The notes below the pieces were generated by a model. That model ran no database searches and was not told the origin of the DNA. It worked only from the letters and a program-made list of their open reading frames with translations. From the NCBI GenBank assembly GCA_043769845.1, contig JAYVIX010000227.1, forward strand, positions 1-8,735: 8,735 nucleotides of DNA. Direction: 5' to 3'. Shown here one piece after another: positions 1 to 6,523 of the stretch; position 1 is the stretch's first letter; each line of letters opens with the position of its first letter. The stretch is from UBA9547 sp043769845. GTDB lineage: Bacteria > Bacteroidota > Bacteroidia > Cytophagales > UBA9547. The translations under genes were made by a program, and so were the position numbers.

Positions 1-311
1 GTAAAAATGATGATCAATACTACTTTGAACAAGGCAAAGAAGTTGGGATTATTTGGTTCGCGCTCGTCTTGAAAGCCATTTCTTTTGATCAAGTTATCAT
101 AAAAAACAGGGATCAGTATGGCTTTGAAAATCAAAGTTTCGACCAAAATCATCACAAAATGCCCCGCATGCACATCTTTCAATTCCAGATAAGCCACACC
201 AAACAACAACATTCCTTGCAAAAACAGCACTCGAATATAGGTCGAAAGCCTACCAGCTGCTGCCATATAAAACAGCGTCATGGTAAAAATGATAATGAGT
301 ATGTTAATCAT
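1..311 (-). CDS. hyfE: HyfE-like membrane subunit of a group 4 hydrogenase/Ehr complex, 3' end cut by window edge
   Basis: Reading the minus strand from ATG at 311 gives 103 codons open to the window edge, so only the N-terminal part is seen. The protein is very hydrophobic. It starts MINILIIIFTMTLFYMAAAG and continues with YIRVLFLQG (25-33) and a membrane segment containing ETLIFKAILIP (58-68). E58 lies inside a membrane helix and recalls the buried glutamates of NuoK/MnhC/HyfE-type subunits. HyfE-family proteins are small antiporter-like subunits of the membrane arm of group 4 [NiFe]-hydrogenases and hydrogenase-related complexes. It starts 15 nt after the stop of the hyfC-like gene on the same strand, in the order B-C-E of known hyf-type clusters, which supports the call. 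No Shine-Dalgarno sequence is visible, as is normal in Bacteroidota. The family call rests on motif pattern and context; the exact subfamily is uncertain. Confidence 0.78.
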   Translation of the reverse strand, partial: MINILIIIFTMTLFYMAAAGRLSTYIRVLFLQGMLLFGVAYLELKDVHAGHFVMILVETLIFKAILIPVFYDNLIKRNGFQDEREPNNPNFFALFKVVLIIIF

Positions 312-326
312 TTCGGAATAATTAAA

Positions 327-1268
327 TTATAATGAAAATTTATTCATAACTATTAATACCGCAAAGAAAATCAATATCGAAAGTGCCGTCAGATTAAAGA
401 TAATTAGCGGATTACGATTCATTCTACTTCTTGCTCTGAACGATTCCAAGAAACCGACCGTGATCGCCATTACAAGTTGAACTAAGAAAAACAGACCAAC
501 TTTGAATGCAAACGAAGTTCCAGGTGGCAAAAAGAAATTTACGATTAGCAGACCATACAATGAAAACTTGAACGATGTAGCAGTTTGGATCAATCCCATA
601 TCGAAACCGCTATTGTCGAGAATCATTACTTCATGAATCATCGTGAGTTCGAGGTGCGTTTTGGGATCGTCCACAGGCATTCTTCCCGTTTCCAACATCG
701 CAATTTGGATCAGAATATAGGTCACCAAACCACCCATAAAATAGGAAACACTATCGCCAAAATGGATGTTATTGTAAATTTCGAAGAACGAAAAATGCCC
801 AGTAAGCATTGAAAATGAACCTATTAGAATAAAAAAGGCTGGTTCTACCAAGAGTCCATACATTGCTTCACGATTTGCTCCCATTCCTTGAAATGGACTG
901 CCTGTATCAAGTGCCGAAACAATCAGAAAAAACTTGCCTACAGCCAAAATATAAGCAAAGAATATAAAATCGCCTTCAAACGAAAACACACCCGAAAAAT
1001 TGCCAAATGGAACGACCAACATGGCTGTGACTACAGAGGCAAAATAAACCACTGGTGCTACTTGAAATATGTAGCTGGTGGTATCGCTGAATACAAATCC
1101 TTTTTTGAACAGACGGATGACATCGTTCACGTTCTGAAAAATCCCAGGCCCTTTGCGGCCACTAAGCATGGCTCGCACCTTGTTGACAACCCCCAAGAAA
1201 AAGGTGCTGGCCATCACTACTAGCAAGAAACTAATGATAGGCTGAACTAATTGCAGTGCGCTTCCCAT
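327..1268 (-). CDS. hyfC: HyfC/HycD-like (NuoH-related) membrane subunit of a hydrogenase-4/Ehr-type complex
   Basis: A 313-residue integral membrane protein of the complex I subunit 1 (NuoH) family. In complex I-like enzymes this subunit anchors the soluble arm and borders the quinone-site cavity or its equivalent. Visible family marks are GRKGPG (37-42) after the first helix, the loop ALDTGSPFQGMGANREAMYG (119-138) followed by LLVEPA, and ETGRMPVDDPKTHLELTMIH (193-212) followed by E213. The last is the signature of HycD/HyfC proteins and their hydrogenase-related cousins rather than true NuoH. About eight hydrophobic helices are apparent. I chose ATG at 1268, 7 nt after the upstream hyfB-like stop. 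An in-frame TTG at 1292 would add eight residues and overlap that gene by 17 nt, which is less likely. The gene ends in TAA 15 nt before the hyfE-like start, so the three genes are almost certainly co-transcribed. Length matches the family (about 310-320 aa). Confidence 0.9.
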   Translation of the reverse strand: MGSALQLVQPIISFLLVVMASTFFLGVVNKVRAMLSGRKGPGIFQNVNDVIRLFKKGFVFSDTTSYIFQVAPVVYFASVVTAMLVVPFGNFSGVFSFEGDFIFFAYILAVGKFFLIVSALDTGSPFQGMGANREAMYGLLVEPAFFILIGSFSMLTGHFSFFEIYNNIHFGDSVSYFMGGLVTYILIQIAMLETGRMPVDDPKTHLELTMIHEVMILDNSGFDMGLIQTATSFKFSLYGLLIVNFFLPPGTSFAFKVGLFFLVQLVMAITVGFLESFRARSRMNRNPLIIFNLTALSILIFFAVLIVMNKFSL

Positions 1269-1275
1269 GATTTGA

Positions 1276-3285
1276 TTAAATAATACCAGCAAACGTCAAG
1301 ACAAACAACAGAAACATAAACGCAAAACCATAGACCACATAATGTTGCAAACGGCCAGTTTGAAGAAATGCAAAATGCTGCATAAAATGTTCGCTTCGCG
1401 CTACTACTTTTTTTACAATACTTCGTTCTAGCGCATCATAGGTATGGGTGTCGTACACATGGTTTTGCGGAAATAGATTGTCTTTTTCCAAATGAAAGCC
1501 CTTTTTCAGAAAACCAATAATGGGCGATGCATAAATCATAAACAATTGACTGAATGATGATGATGTGTATTGTACTTTAGGAGATTTGACCAAATAACCA
1601 CAACCCCAAGTGGGGCCATATTTGATTTTAGCCTTCGAAACAGCAAAATGTCTTATTAACATCAATGCTAAAACAAGTACCAAAAACACCATCGTGATGA
1701 GTGCTATGTTTTGTGAGGACGCAAACAAACGACTTGCAAACGTGTGAGTACGAGGCACAAACATGTATACTACATTGTTCAATCCGCTAATGTACCGGAA
1801 GGGGAACAAATCGACACTCAATATAAAGAGTACCAAAATCACTTGAGGAACCAAAAGCCACCAGTTCGATTCGGTGGCGGTTCGAGCGCGATCGGAACGT
1901 GGCGTGCCCAAAAACGAAATCCCAAACATTTTGGCATAATTAAACAAAGACAATCCGCCCGACAAGGCCAACACAATCAGTGCAATCAGCAAAAAAACTT
2001 CGGCAATCACGTTGGTAGCATTTAGTCCTTCCAAAATACCCCCATAAAGAAAAAACTCAGACACAAAACCGTTGAATGGAGGTAAACCACAAATAGAAAG
2101 TGAGGCAATCAAAAAGATAAATGACGTAATGGGCATCGTTTTTACTAAACCTCCCATCTGATTCATATTCAGCATATTGATAGAATTCTGAACCGAACCA
2201 GCCGACATGAAAAGCAAACTTTTGAACATCGTATGATTGATCGTGTGCAACAATGCACCACATAAACCAAGATAGGCTAATGAAAAATCTTGCATGCCAA
2301 TTCCCAAAAAACCAATCCCCAATCCCATGATGATGATTCCCACGTTTTCGATCGAGCTGTACGCCAAAGCCTTTTTCATCTCGTTCTGCATAATGGCATT
2401 TACAATCCCGTAAATGGCGGATGCTGAACCTACCAAAATCATAAAAATGCCAATCTGAATCTGATCATTATAGCCATCTTGCACCACCGAATGCGCTTCT
2501 TGTTTGTAAGTAAGAACTCGGATGATACCGTAAATTACTATTTTTTTCATCGCCCCACTCAAAAGTGCCGCAATATGTGGCGGAGCTACCGTATAAGTAT
2601 CTGAAGCCCAAGTATGTAGTGGAACAATGGCTAATTTGAATCCAAAACCTAAAAAGAACAAAAGGAAAAGCGGAAAAACATCGAATTTCTGACAATAAAG
2701 TTCGATCGAAGCAAAATCGGTACCGCCTGTACGCAGATATACCAGCGCAACGGCCGCCATAAGCAAAGTGACCCCAATATGCATACTGATCAGATAAGTA
2801 AGGCCAGCCCGAACAGTACGCAATTTTTCATGTTCGATAATCACGAGCAGAAAAGAACAAAACGACATGATTTCCCAAATGATCAGAAATGCCATCAAAT
2901 TCTGAACCATACACACCAAATACATCGAAATAAGAAGCAGATTGTAGGATAAAACATACATGTTCATCCTAGAACCATCGCGTTCAGGTTTCATATAACC
3001 CATCGAATAAATGGCTCCCAAAAGCCCCGAAACGCTGATAATGGCGATGAAAACCCCAGAAAGCAAATCGGCCTGAAAGCGCAATTCGCCCACAAACGGA
3101 AGCACATACATTGGATAATCGACTTCGCCATTGTGGAAAATATGGAAAGCCAGAAAACCGCCCACAGCCGAAAGTATCGTGGAGGTAGCCAAGTTGAAAT
3201 ATCCTTTCCATTTGAAGGGTAGGAAAATGACTATCGGCAAGGCAATGGCCAACCAAAAAACGATTTTCGACAACAGATCCATCAT
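1276..3285 (-). CDS. hyfB: HyfB-like proton-conducting antiporter subunit (NuoL/M/N family) of a hydrogenase-4/Ehr-type complex
   Basis: A 669-residue polytopic membrane protein of the complex I antiporter-like family, close in length to E. coli HyfB (about 670 aa). Such subunits move H+ or Na+ across the membrane, driven by redox chemistry in the soluble arm. Visible marks: WE 137-138 in a helix (the conserved proton-channel glutamate), GFGFKLAIVPLHTW (213-226, with K217), SGAMKK (243-248), NEMKKALAYSSIEN (301-314), HTINHTMFKSLLF (347-359), GLPPFNGFVSEF (400-411) and K452 in a late helix. These are the charged residues expected along the ion path. The C-terminal extension carries YGPTWGCGY (556-564), typical of HyfB/HycC rather than NuoL, and ends in another hydrophobic helix. 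Two ATGs start the frame (3285 and 3282); the first is used. It is the first gene of the module and is preceded by 151 nt of non-coding DNA, so the promoter is probably there. It appears intact. Confidence 0.9.
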   Translation of the reverse strand: MMDLLSKIVFWLAIALPIVIFLPFKWKGYFNLATSTILSAVGGFLAFHIFHNGEVDYPMYVLPFVGELRFQADLLSGVFIAIISVSGLLGAIYSMGYMKPERDGSRMNMYVLSYNLLLISMYLVCMVQNLMAFLIIWEIMSFCSFLLVIIEHEKLRTVRAGLTYLISMHIGVTLLMAAVALVYLRTGGTDFASIELYCQKFDVFPLFLLFFLGFGFKLAIVPLHTWASDTYTVAPPHIAALLSGAMKKIVIYGIIRVLTYKQEAHSVVQDGYNDQIQIGIFMILVGSASAIYGIVNAIMQNEMKKALAYSSIENVGIIIMGLGIGFLGIGMQDFSLAYLGLCGALLHTINHTMFKSLLFMSAGSVQNSINMLNMNQMGGLVKTMPITSFIFLIASLSICGLPPFNGFVSEFFLYGGILEGLNATNVIAEVFLLIALIVLALSGGLSLFNYAKMFGISFLGTPRSDRARTATESNWWLLVPQVILVLFILSVDLFPFRYISGLNNVVYMFVPRTHTFASRLFASSQNIALITMVFLVLVLALMLIRHFAVSKAKIKYGPTWGCGYLVKSPKVQYTSSSFSQLFMIYASPIIGFLKKGFHLEKDNLFPQNHVYDTHTYDALERSIVKKVVARSEHFMQHFAFLQTGRLQHYVVYGFAFMFLLFVLTFAGII

Positions 3286-3289
3286 AAGT

Positions 3290-3338
3290 AGTTAATAGTT
3301 AACAGTCTTCAATTAACAGTTATCAATTCTTAGTATAA
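3290..3338. repeat. Degenerate 7-bp tandem repeat (AGTTAAC-like), about seven units
   Basis: Read in sevens on the plus strand from 3290, the units are AGTTAAT, AGTTAAC, AGTCTTC, AATTAAC, AGTTATC, AATTCTT and AGTATAA. All fit a decayed AGTTAAC heptamer. The array lies immediately upstream of the hyfB-like start, inside its probable leader. Short A/T-rich heptamer arrays of this kind are, to my knowledge, common in intergenic DNA of Bacteroidota; a role here is not shown. Two of the seven units match poorly, so part of the array may be chance. Confidence 0.5.
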
Positions 3339-3384
3339 CTCGTTCTTTATTTGGCAGAAATCAATTACTTAGAATTAGGTCACA

Positions 3385-3392
3385 CAAAAATA
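3385..3392 (-). promoter_or_regulatory. Possible Bacteroidota -7 promoter element for the hyfBCE-like operon
   Basis: The minus strand reads TATTTTTG, an exact fit to the Bacteroidota housekeeping -7 consensus TAnnTTTG, about 100 nt before the hyfB-like ATG. The nearest upstream TTG is 28 nt away, beyond the usual spacing of about 17-23 nt, so the -33 half is weak. The motif is short and can occur by chance in AT-rich DNA. The 151-nt gap after the preceding same-strand gene is a sensible place for an operon promoter. Confidence 0.3.
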
Positions 3393-3436
3393 TCTTATAG
3401 TGCCTCCCTGTGAATTAAAACAAGGTTAAGAATTCT

Positions 3437-4048
3437 CTAACGCACCTCGCACTCAAACATCTTCTCCCCTTCCAAATATCCTTCCAAAAGATCGCCAATC
3501 TCCACTTTACCCACACCACTTGGCGTGCCCGTGAAAATCAAATCGCCCGTTTTAAGGGTAATAAATTTGGAAATAAAAGCAATCAATTCATCCACTCCAA
3601 AAATCATATCAGACGATTTCCCGACTTGTTTTTGAACTCCATTTTGAGAAAACGAAAAATGGATCGAAGCCAAATCGGGCAAATTTTCTTTCGGAATAAA
3701 ATGAGAAACGACTGCCGAATGATCAAATCCCTTGGACAACTCCCAAGGCAACCCTTTGGTTCTCAGTTCTTCTTGCAAATCGCGAGCCGTAAAATCTATT
3801 CCCAACCCGATCTGATCGTAATATTTATGGGCAAATTTTGGCTCGATGTGTTTGCCTTCCCTGCAAATACGCACCACCAATTCGCACTCGTAATGAATGT
3901 TGGACGAAAAAGCTGGATGATAAAAAGGTGAATTATTTTTCAAAAATGAAGTGTCGGGTTTTAAAAACACAATCGGCTTGGTGGGCTTTTCATTATTCAA
4001 CTCAGCGGCATGTTCCGCATAATTCCTTCCGATACAGATAATTTTCAT
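3437..4048 (-). CDS. FAH-superfamily hydrolase/decarboxylase (FAHD1/YcgM type)
   Basis: A 203-residue cytosolic enzyme of the fumarylacetoacetate hydrolase superfamily, close in size to E. coli YcgM and human FAHD1 (about 220 aa). Family members cleave or decarboxylate beta-diketo acids such as acylpyruvates and oxaloacetate, using Mg2+ or Mn2+. All expected residues are present: GRNYAEHAAE (7-16) with the lid pair H13/E16; HYECELVV (52-59) with metal ligands E54 and E56; GIDFTARDLQ (83-92) with third ligand D85; the active-site lysine K106 in KGFD; and TGTPSGVG (173-180). Each lies 17 positions before its human FAHD1 counterpart (H30, E33, E71, E73, D102, K123), so spacing is kept. The substrate cannot be read from sequence: acylpyruvate hydrolase, oxaloacetate decarboxylase and 2-hydroxyhepta-2,4-diene-1,7-dioate isomerase are all annotated in this family. 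No aromatic-degradation genes are nearby, which favours a general clean-up role. It starts at ATG 4048 and is transcribed away from typA. Confidence 0.9.
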   Translation of the reverse strand: MKIICIGRNYAEHAAELNNEKPTKPIVFLKPDTSFLKNNSPFYHPAFSSNIHYECELVVRICREGKHIEPKFAHKYYDQIGLGIDFTARDLQEELRTKGLPWELSKGFDHSAVVSHFIPKENLPDLASIHFSFSQNGVQKQVGKSSDMIFGVDELIAFISKFITLKTGDLIFTGTPSGVGKVEIGDLLEGYLEGEKMFECEVR

Positions 4049-4215
4049 AAGGCAAGCTTTCTTTTAAAATAGAAAATGGCTCCAATGTCCCAAAAAACAG
4101 TCTAAAATCCATCTTTTAGCAAATAGAAAATCTAGTTGAAGACCTTAAAAACCTATTTTCAAGATTATTGAATCGTTAAAAAGAGTTTAGACATAGCAAC
4201 TTAGAAAGTTTTTTG

Positions 4216-4223
4216 TAGTTTTG
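4216..4223 (+). promoter_or_regulatory. Bacteroidota -7 promoter element for typA
   Basis: TAGTTTTG matches the Bacteroidota consensus TAnnTTTG and lies 20 nt before the typA ATG. Transcription would begin only about 10-15 nt before the start codon, giving a very short leader without a Shine-Dalgarno sequence. No clean -33 TTG is found at the expected distance; the closest pieces are TTTAG at 4186-4190 and TTG at 4168-4170. The upstream stretch 4049-4215 separates two divergent genes and should also hold the promoter of the FAH-family gene, but I could not identify one on the minus strand. Confidence 0.5.
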
Positions 4224-4243
4224 CAGGCTGAAAAAATTATTAC

Positions 4244-6055
4244 ATGCAAGAAATCAGAAACATTGCAATTATTGCCCACGTTGACCACGGCAAGACGACC
4301 TTGGTGGATAAGATCATCCATTACTCTAAATTATTCCGCGAAAACCAAGTTTTTGACGATCTAATACTTGATAACAACGATCAAGAGCGCGAGCGTGGTA
4401 TCACGATCTTGGCTAAAAACGTATCTATACGTTATAAAGGCGTTAAAATCAACATCATCGATACACCTGGTCACGCAGACTTTGGCGGTGAAGTAGAGCG
4501 TGTATTGAAAATGGCTGACGGTGTTGTGTTGTTAGTAGATGCCTTCGAAGGCGCTATGCCACAAACTCGTTTCGTATTGAGCAAAGCATTAGGATTGGGA
4601 TTGAAACCAATTTTGATCGTAAATAAAGTAGACAAAGAAAACTGTCGTCCAGACGAAGTGCATGAGGAAGTTTTCGACCTTATGTTCAACTTAGGTGCTA
4701 ACGAACACCAATTGGATTTCGTAACCCTTTACGGTTCAGGCCGTGCAGGTTGGATGAGTACTGATTGGAAAAAACAAACAGAAGACATCGTTCCTTTATT
4801 GGATGCGATTGTTGCTAACATTCCACCTCCAGTAGCATTAACAGGTATTCCTCAAATGCAAATTACTTCATTAGACTACTCTAACTTTACAGGTCGTATC
4901 GCAATTGGTAAAATCTACAGAGGCGAGTTGAAAGAAGGTGGTCAATATGCATTGACTAAATCTGATGGAACGATCAAAAAAGTGAAAATCAAAGAATTAC
5001 ACGTATTCGAAGGTTTGGGTAAAGCCAAAGTAGAAAAAGTAGAAGCGGGTGATATTTGTGCTATTATTGGTATCGAAGATTTCGAAATTGGTGATACCGT
5101 TACTGATATCGACAATCCTGAAGAAATCCCAAGAATCGCGATTGACGAGCCTACTCTAAGTATGATGTTCACGATCAACAACTCTCCTTTCTACGGAAAA
5201 GAAGGTAAATTCGTAACATCTCGTCACTTAAGAGATCGTTTGACAAAAGAGCTAGAAAAAAACCTTGCACTTAGAATAAGCCCTACCGAATCGGAAGATA
5301 AGTTCTTGGTTTTTGGTCGTGGTATTCTCCATTTGTCGGTTCTTATCGAAACGATGAGAAGAGAAGGTTTCGAGCTTCAAGTAGGTCAGCCACAAGTTCT
5401 TTACAAAGAAATTGATGGTCAGCGTAACGAGCCAATCGAAACATTGGTAGTAGACGTACCTCAAGAAACTGCTGGAAAAGTAATCGAACTTGCTACACAA
5501 CGCAAAGGCGAATTGCTTATCATGGAGCCTAAAGGCGATTTGCAACATTTAGAATTCAAAATACCTTCTCGCGGTATCATCGGTCTTCGAACCAACGTTT
5601 TGACTGCTACTTTCGGTGAAGCCATCATGACGCACCGTTTTGTAGGATACGAGCCTTACAAAGGTATCATCCCTGAGCGTATCAACGGTTCTATCATTTC
5701 TATGGACAGTGGAGATGTAACTGCTTATGCGCTAGACAAATTGCAAGACAGAGGTAAGTTCTTCATCGCACCAGGTGAAGTGATTTACGAAGGTATGGTT
5801 ATTGGCGAACACAACCGTCAGAACGATATTGCAGTAAACGTACAACGTGAGAAAAAACTGACCAACATGCGTGCTTCTGGTACGGATGATCACGTAAAAA
5901 TTGCTCCGAAAATCGACTTCTCTTTAGAAGAAATGATGGAGTATATCCAAAAAGACGAATACATCGAAATAACTCCAAAATCGTTACGTATGCGTAAGAT
6001 TTACTTGGACGAAAACGAGCGTTCTCGTATGGCAAAAACGTTTGCTATGCAATAG
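4244..6055 (+). CDS. typA: Ribosome-associated translational GTPase TypA/BipA
   Basis: A complete 603-residue TypA/BipA, the usual length for the family. This EF-G-like GTPase binds the ribosome and, in other bacteria, helps 50S subunit assembly and growth at low temperature or under stress. The GTP-binding motifs are all present: AHVDHGKT (11-18, P-loop), RGITI (51-55), DTPGH (73-77), NKVD (127-130) and SGRAGW (165-170). After the G domain come a beta-barrel domain (about 200-290, NFTGRIAIGKIYRG), two EF-G III/V-like domains (about 305-475, including SRGIIGLR), and the TypA-specific C-terminal domain ending in KSLRMRKIYLDENER near 580-594. It is monocistronic: divergent from the FAH-family gene on the left, with its own terminator on the right. 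Codon choice (many CGT and GGT) is consistent with good expression. Nothing is truncated or unusual. Confidence 0.98.
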   Translation: MQEIRNIAIIAHVDHGKTTLVDKIIHYSKLFRENQVFDDLILDNNDQERERGITILAKNVSIRYKGVKINIIDTPGHADFGGEVERVLKMADGVVLLVDAFEGAMPQTRFVLSKALGLGLKPILIVNKVDKENCRPDEVHEEVFDLMFNLGANEHQLDFVTLYGSGRAGWMSTDWKKQTEDIVPLLDAIVANIPPPVALTGIPQMQITSLDYSNFTGRIAIGKIYRGELKEGGQYALTKSDGTIKKVKIKELHVFEGLGKAKVEKVEAGDICAIIGIEDFEIGDTVTDIDNPEEIPRIAIDEPTLSMMFTINNSPFYGKEGKFVTSRHLRDRLTKELEKNLALRISPTESEDKFLVFGRGILHLSVLIETMRREGFELQVGQPQVLYKEIDGQRNEPIETLVVDVPQETAGKVIELATQRKGELLIMEPKGDLQHLEFKIPSRGIIGLRTNVLTATFGEAIMTHRFVGYEPYKGIIPERINGSIISMDSGDVTAYALDKLQDRGKFFIAPGEVIYEGMVIGEHNRQNDIAVNVQREKKLTNMRASGTDDHVKIAPKIDFSLEEMMEYIQKDEYIEITPKSLRMRKIYLDENERSRMAKTFAMQ

Positions 6056-6077
6056 TCTCAAAGATTCTATTCTTTAC

Positions 6078-6115
6078 AAAAACGGCCATCCTTCAAAAGG
6101 TGGCCGTTTTTGTTT
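6078..6115 (+). terminator. Rho-independent terminator of typA, probably bidirectional
   Basis: A GC-rich hairpin starts 23 nt after the typA stop. The arms AAAAACGGCCA (6078-6088) and TGGCCGTTTTT (6101-6111) pair perfectly. The stem continues inward as CCTT/AAGG with one bulged T and a 3-nt loop. The right arm runs into a T-rich tract (TTTTTGTTT). Because the left arm begins with an A run, the minus-strand transcript also ends in a U tract, so the same hairpin can stop transcription arriving from dnaE and the small ORF behind it. This fits the convergent gene arrangement. Confidence 0.9.
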
Positions 6116-6188
6116 ACATCATTTTATTGGTTGCTTTAATATAAGAACCTTATTTTTAGAAAGTTCACAGAATGCTGTTTGGCTTTGT

Positions 6189-6522
6189 TTATTCAGTTGT
6201 ATATAGAAATCGCCAAAAATCTTTCTTCATTTGAATGCTGAATTTTTCACCAATTTTATATTGTTTTGTAGCTTTTAAGTCGATGTTTCTGCCTAAATAC
6301 TTGTCGTAGATTGTGATTTGTTTACGTTGCTTCCTATCTTCTGAATAATCTACGACCAATCCATTGTGGTCACTAAAATCAAACCACTTTCCAACTCTTT
6401 TATAGGATAAAAAGCGGGAATAGTTATTGGAAAGAATAGTGTCAAAAAGATTGCAGAGGTGATATTAATCTATTTTTAGGCTTTTCATTATCGCCATCGT
6501 ATACGATATAATTTTTATTCAT
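6189..6522 (-). pseudogene. Small hypothetical gene after dnaE, interrupted by a one-base frameshift
   Basis: On the minus strand ATG at 6522 begins 1 nt after the dnaE stop and reads MNKNYIVYDGDNEKPKNRLI, then SPLQSF, to TGA at 6444-6442. In the next frame an open stretch with protein-like composition continues to TAA at 6191-6189, including KRVGKWFDFSDHNG, LVVDYSEDRKQRKQITIYDK and ending KKDFWRFLYTTE. That second part has no start codon of its own before a late Met. Removing one T from the T5 run at 6444-6448 joins the two into one 110-residue reading frame (SPLQSF-DTILSN). The joined product is charged, has no signal peptide or membrane helix, and matches no family I recognise. The 1-nt spacing suggests co-transcription and translational coupling with dnaE. 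The break may be a real mutation, a homopolymer sequencing error, or programmed +1 frameshifting (the site is TTT TGA C). The first 26 codons could also be chance; the second part looks more clearly coding. Confidence 0.5.
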
Positions 6523-6523
6523 T

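Noticed and set aside
69..332. An 87-codon plus-strand open frame at the left edge
   Set aside because: It is antisense to the hyfE-like gene, whose hydrophobic product and operon position are convincing. The plus-strand product is rich in Gln/His/Asn and not protein-like.
888..1223. A 111-codon plus-strand open frame
   Set aside because: It is antisense to the hyfC-like gene over its conserved loops; no start context or family signal.
1269..1292. TTG start at 1292 for the hyfC-like gene
   Set aside because: It needs a rare start codon and a 17-nt overlap with the hyfB-like gene. ATG at 1268 gives normal spacing and family-like length.
4049..4140. A promoter for the FAH-family gene
   Set aside because: I looked for TAnnTTTG on the minus strand and found only an off-by-one version (TATTTG), so no site is claimed.
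6116..6188. A further gene or RNA between the terminator and the small ORF
   Set aside because: Only AT-rich sequence without a hairpin, start codon context or recognisable motif was seen.
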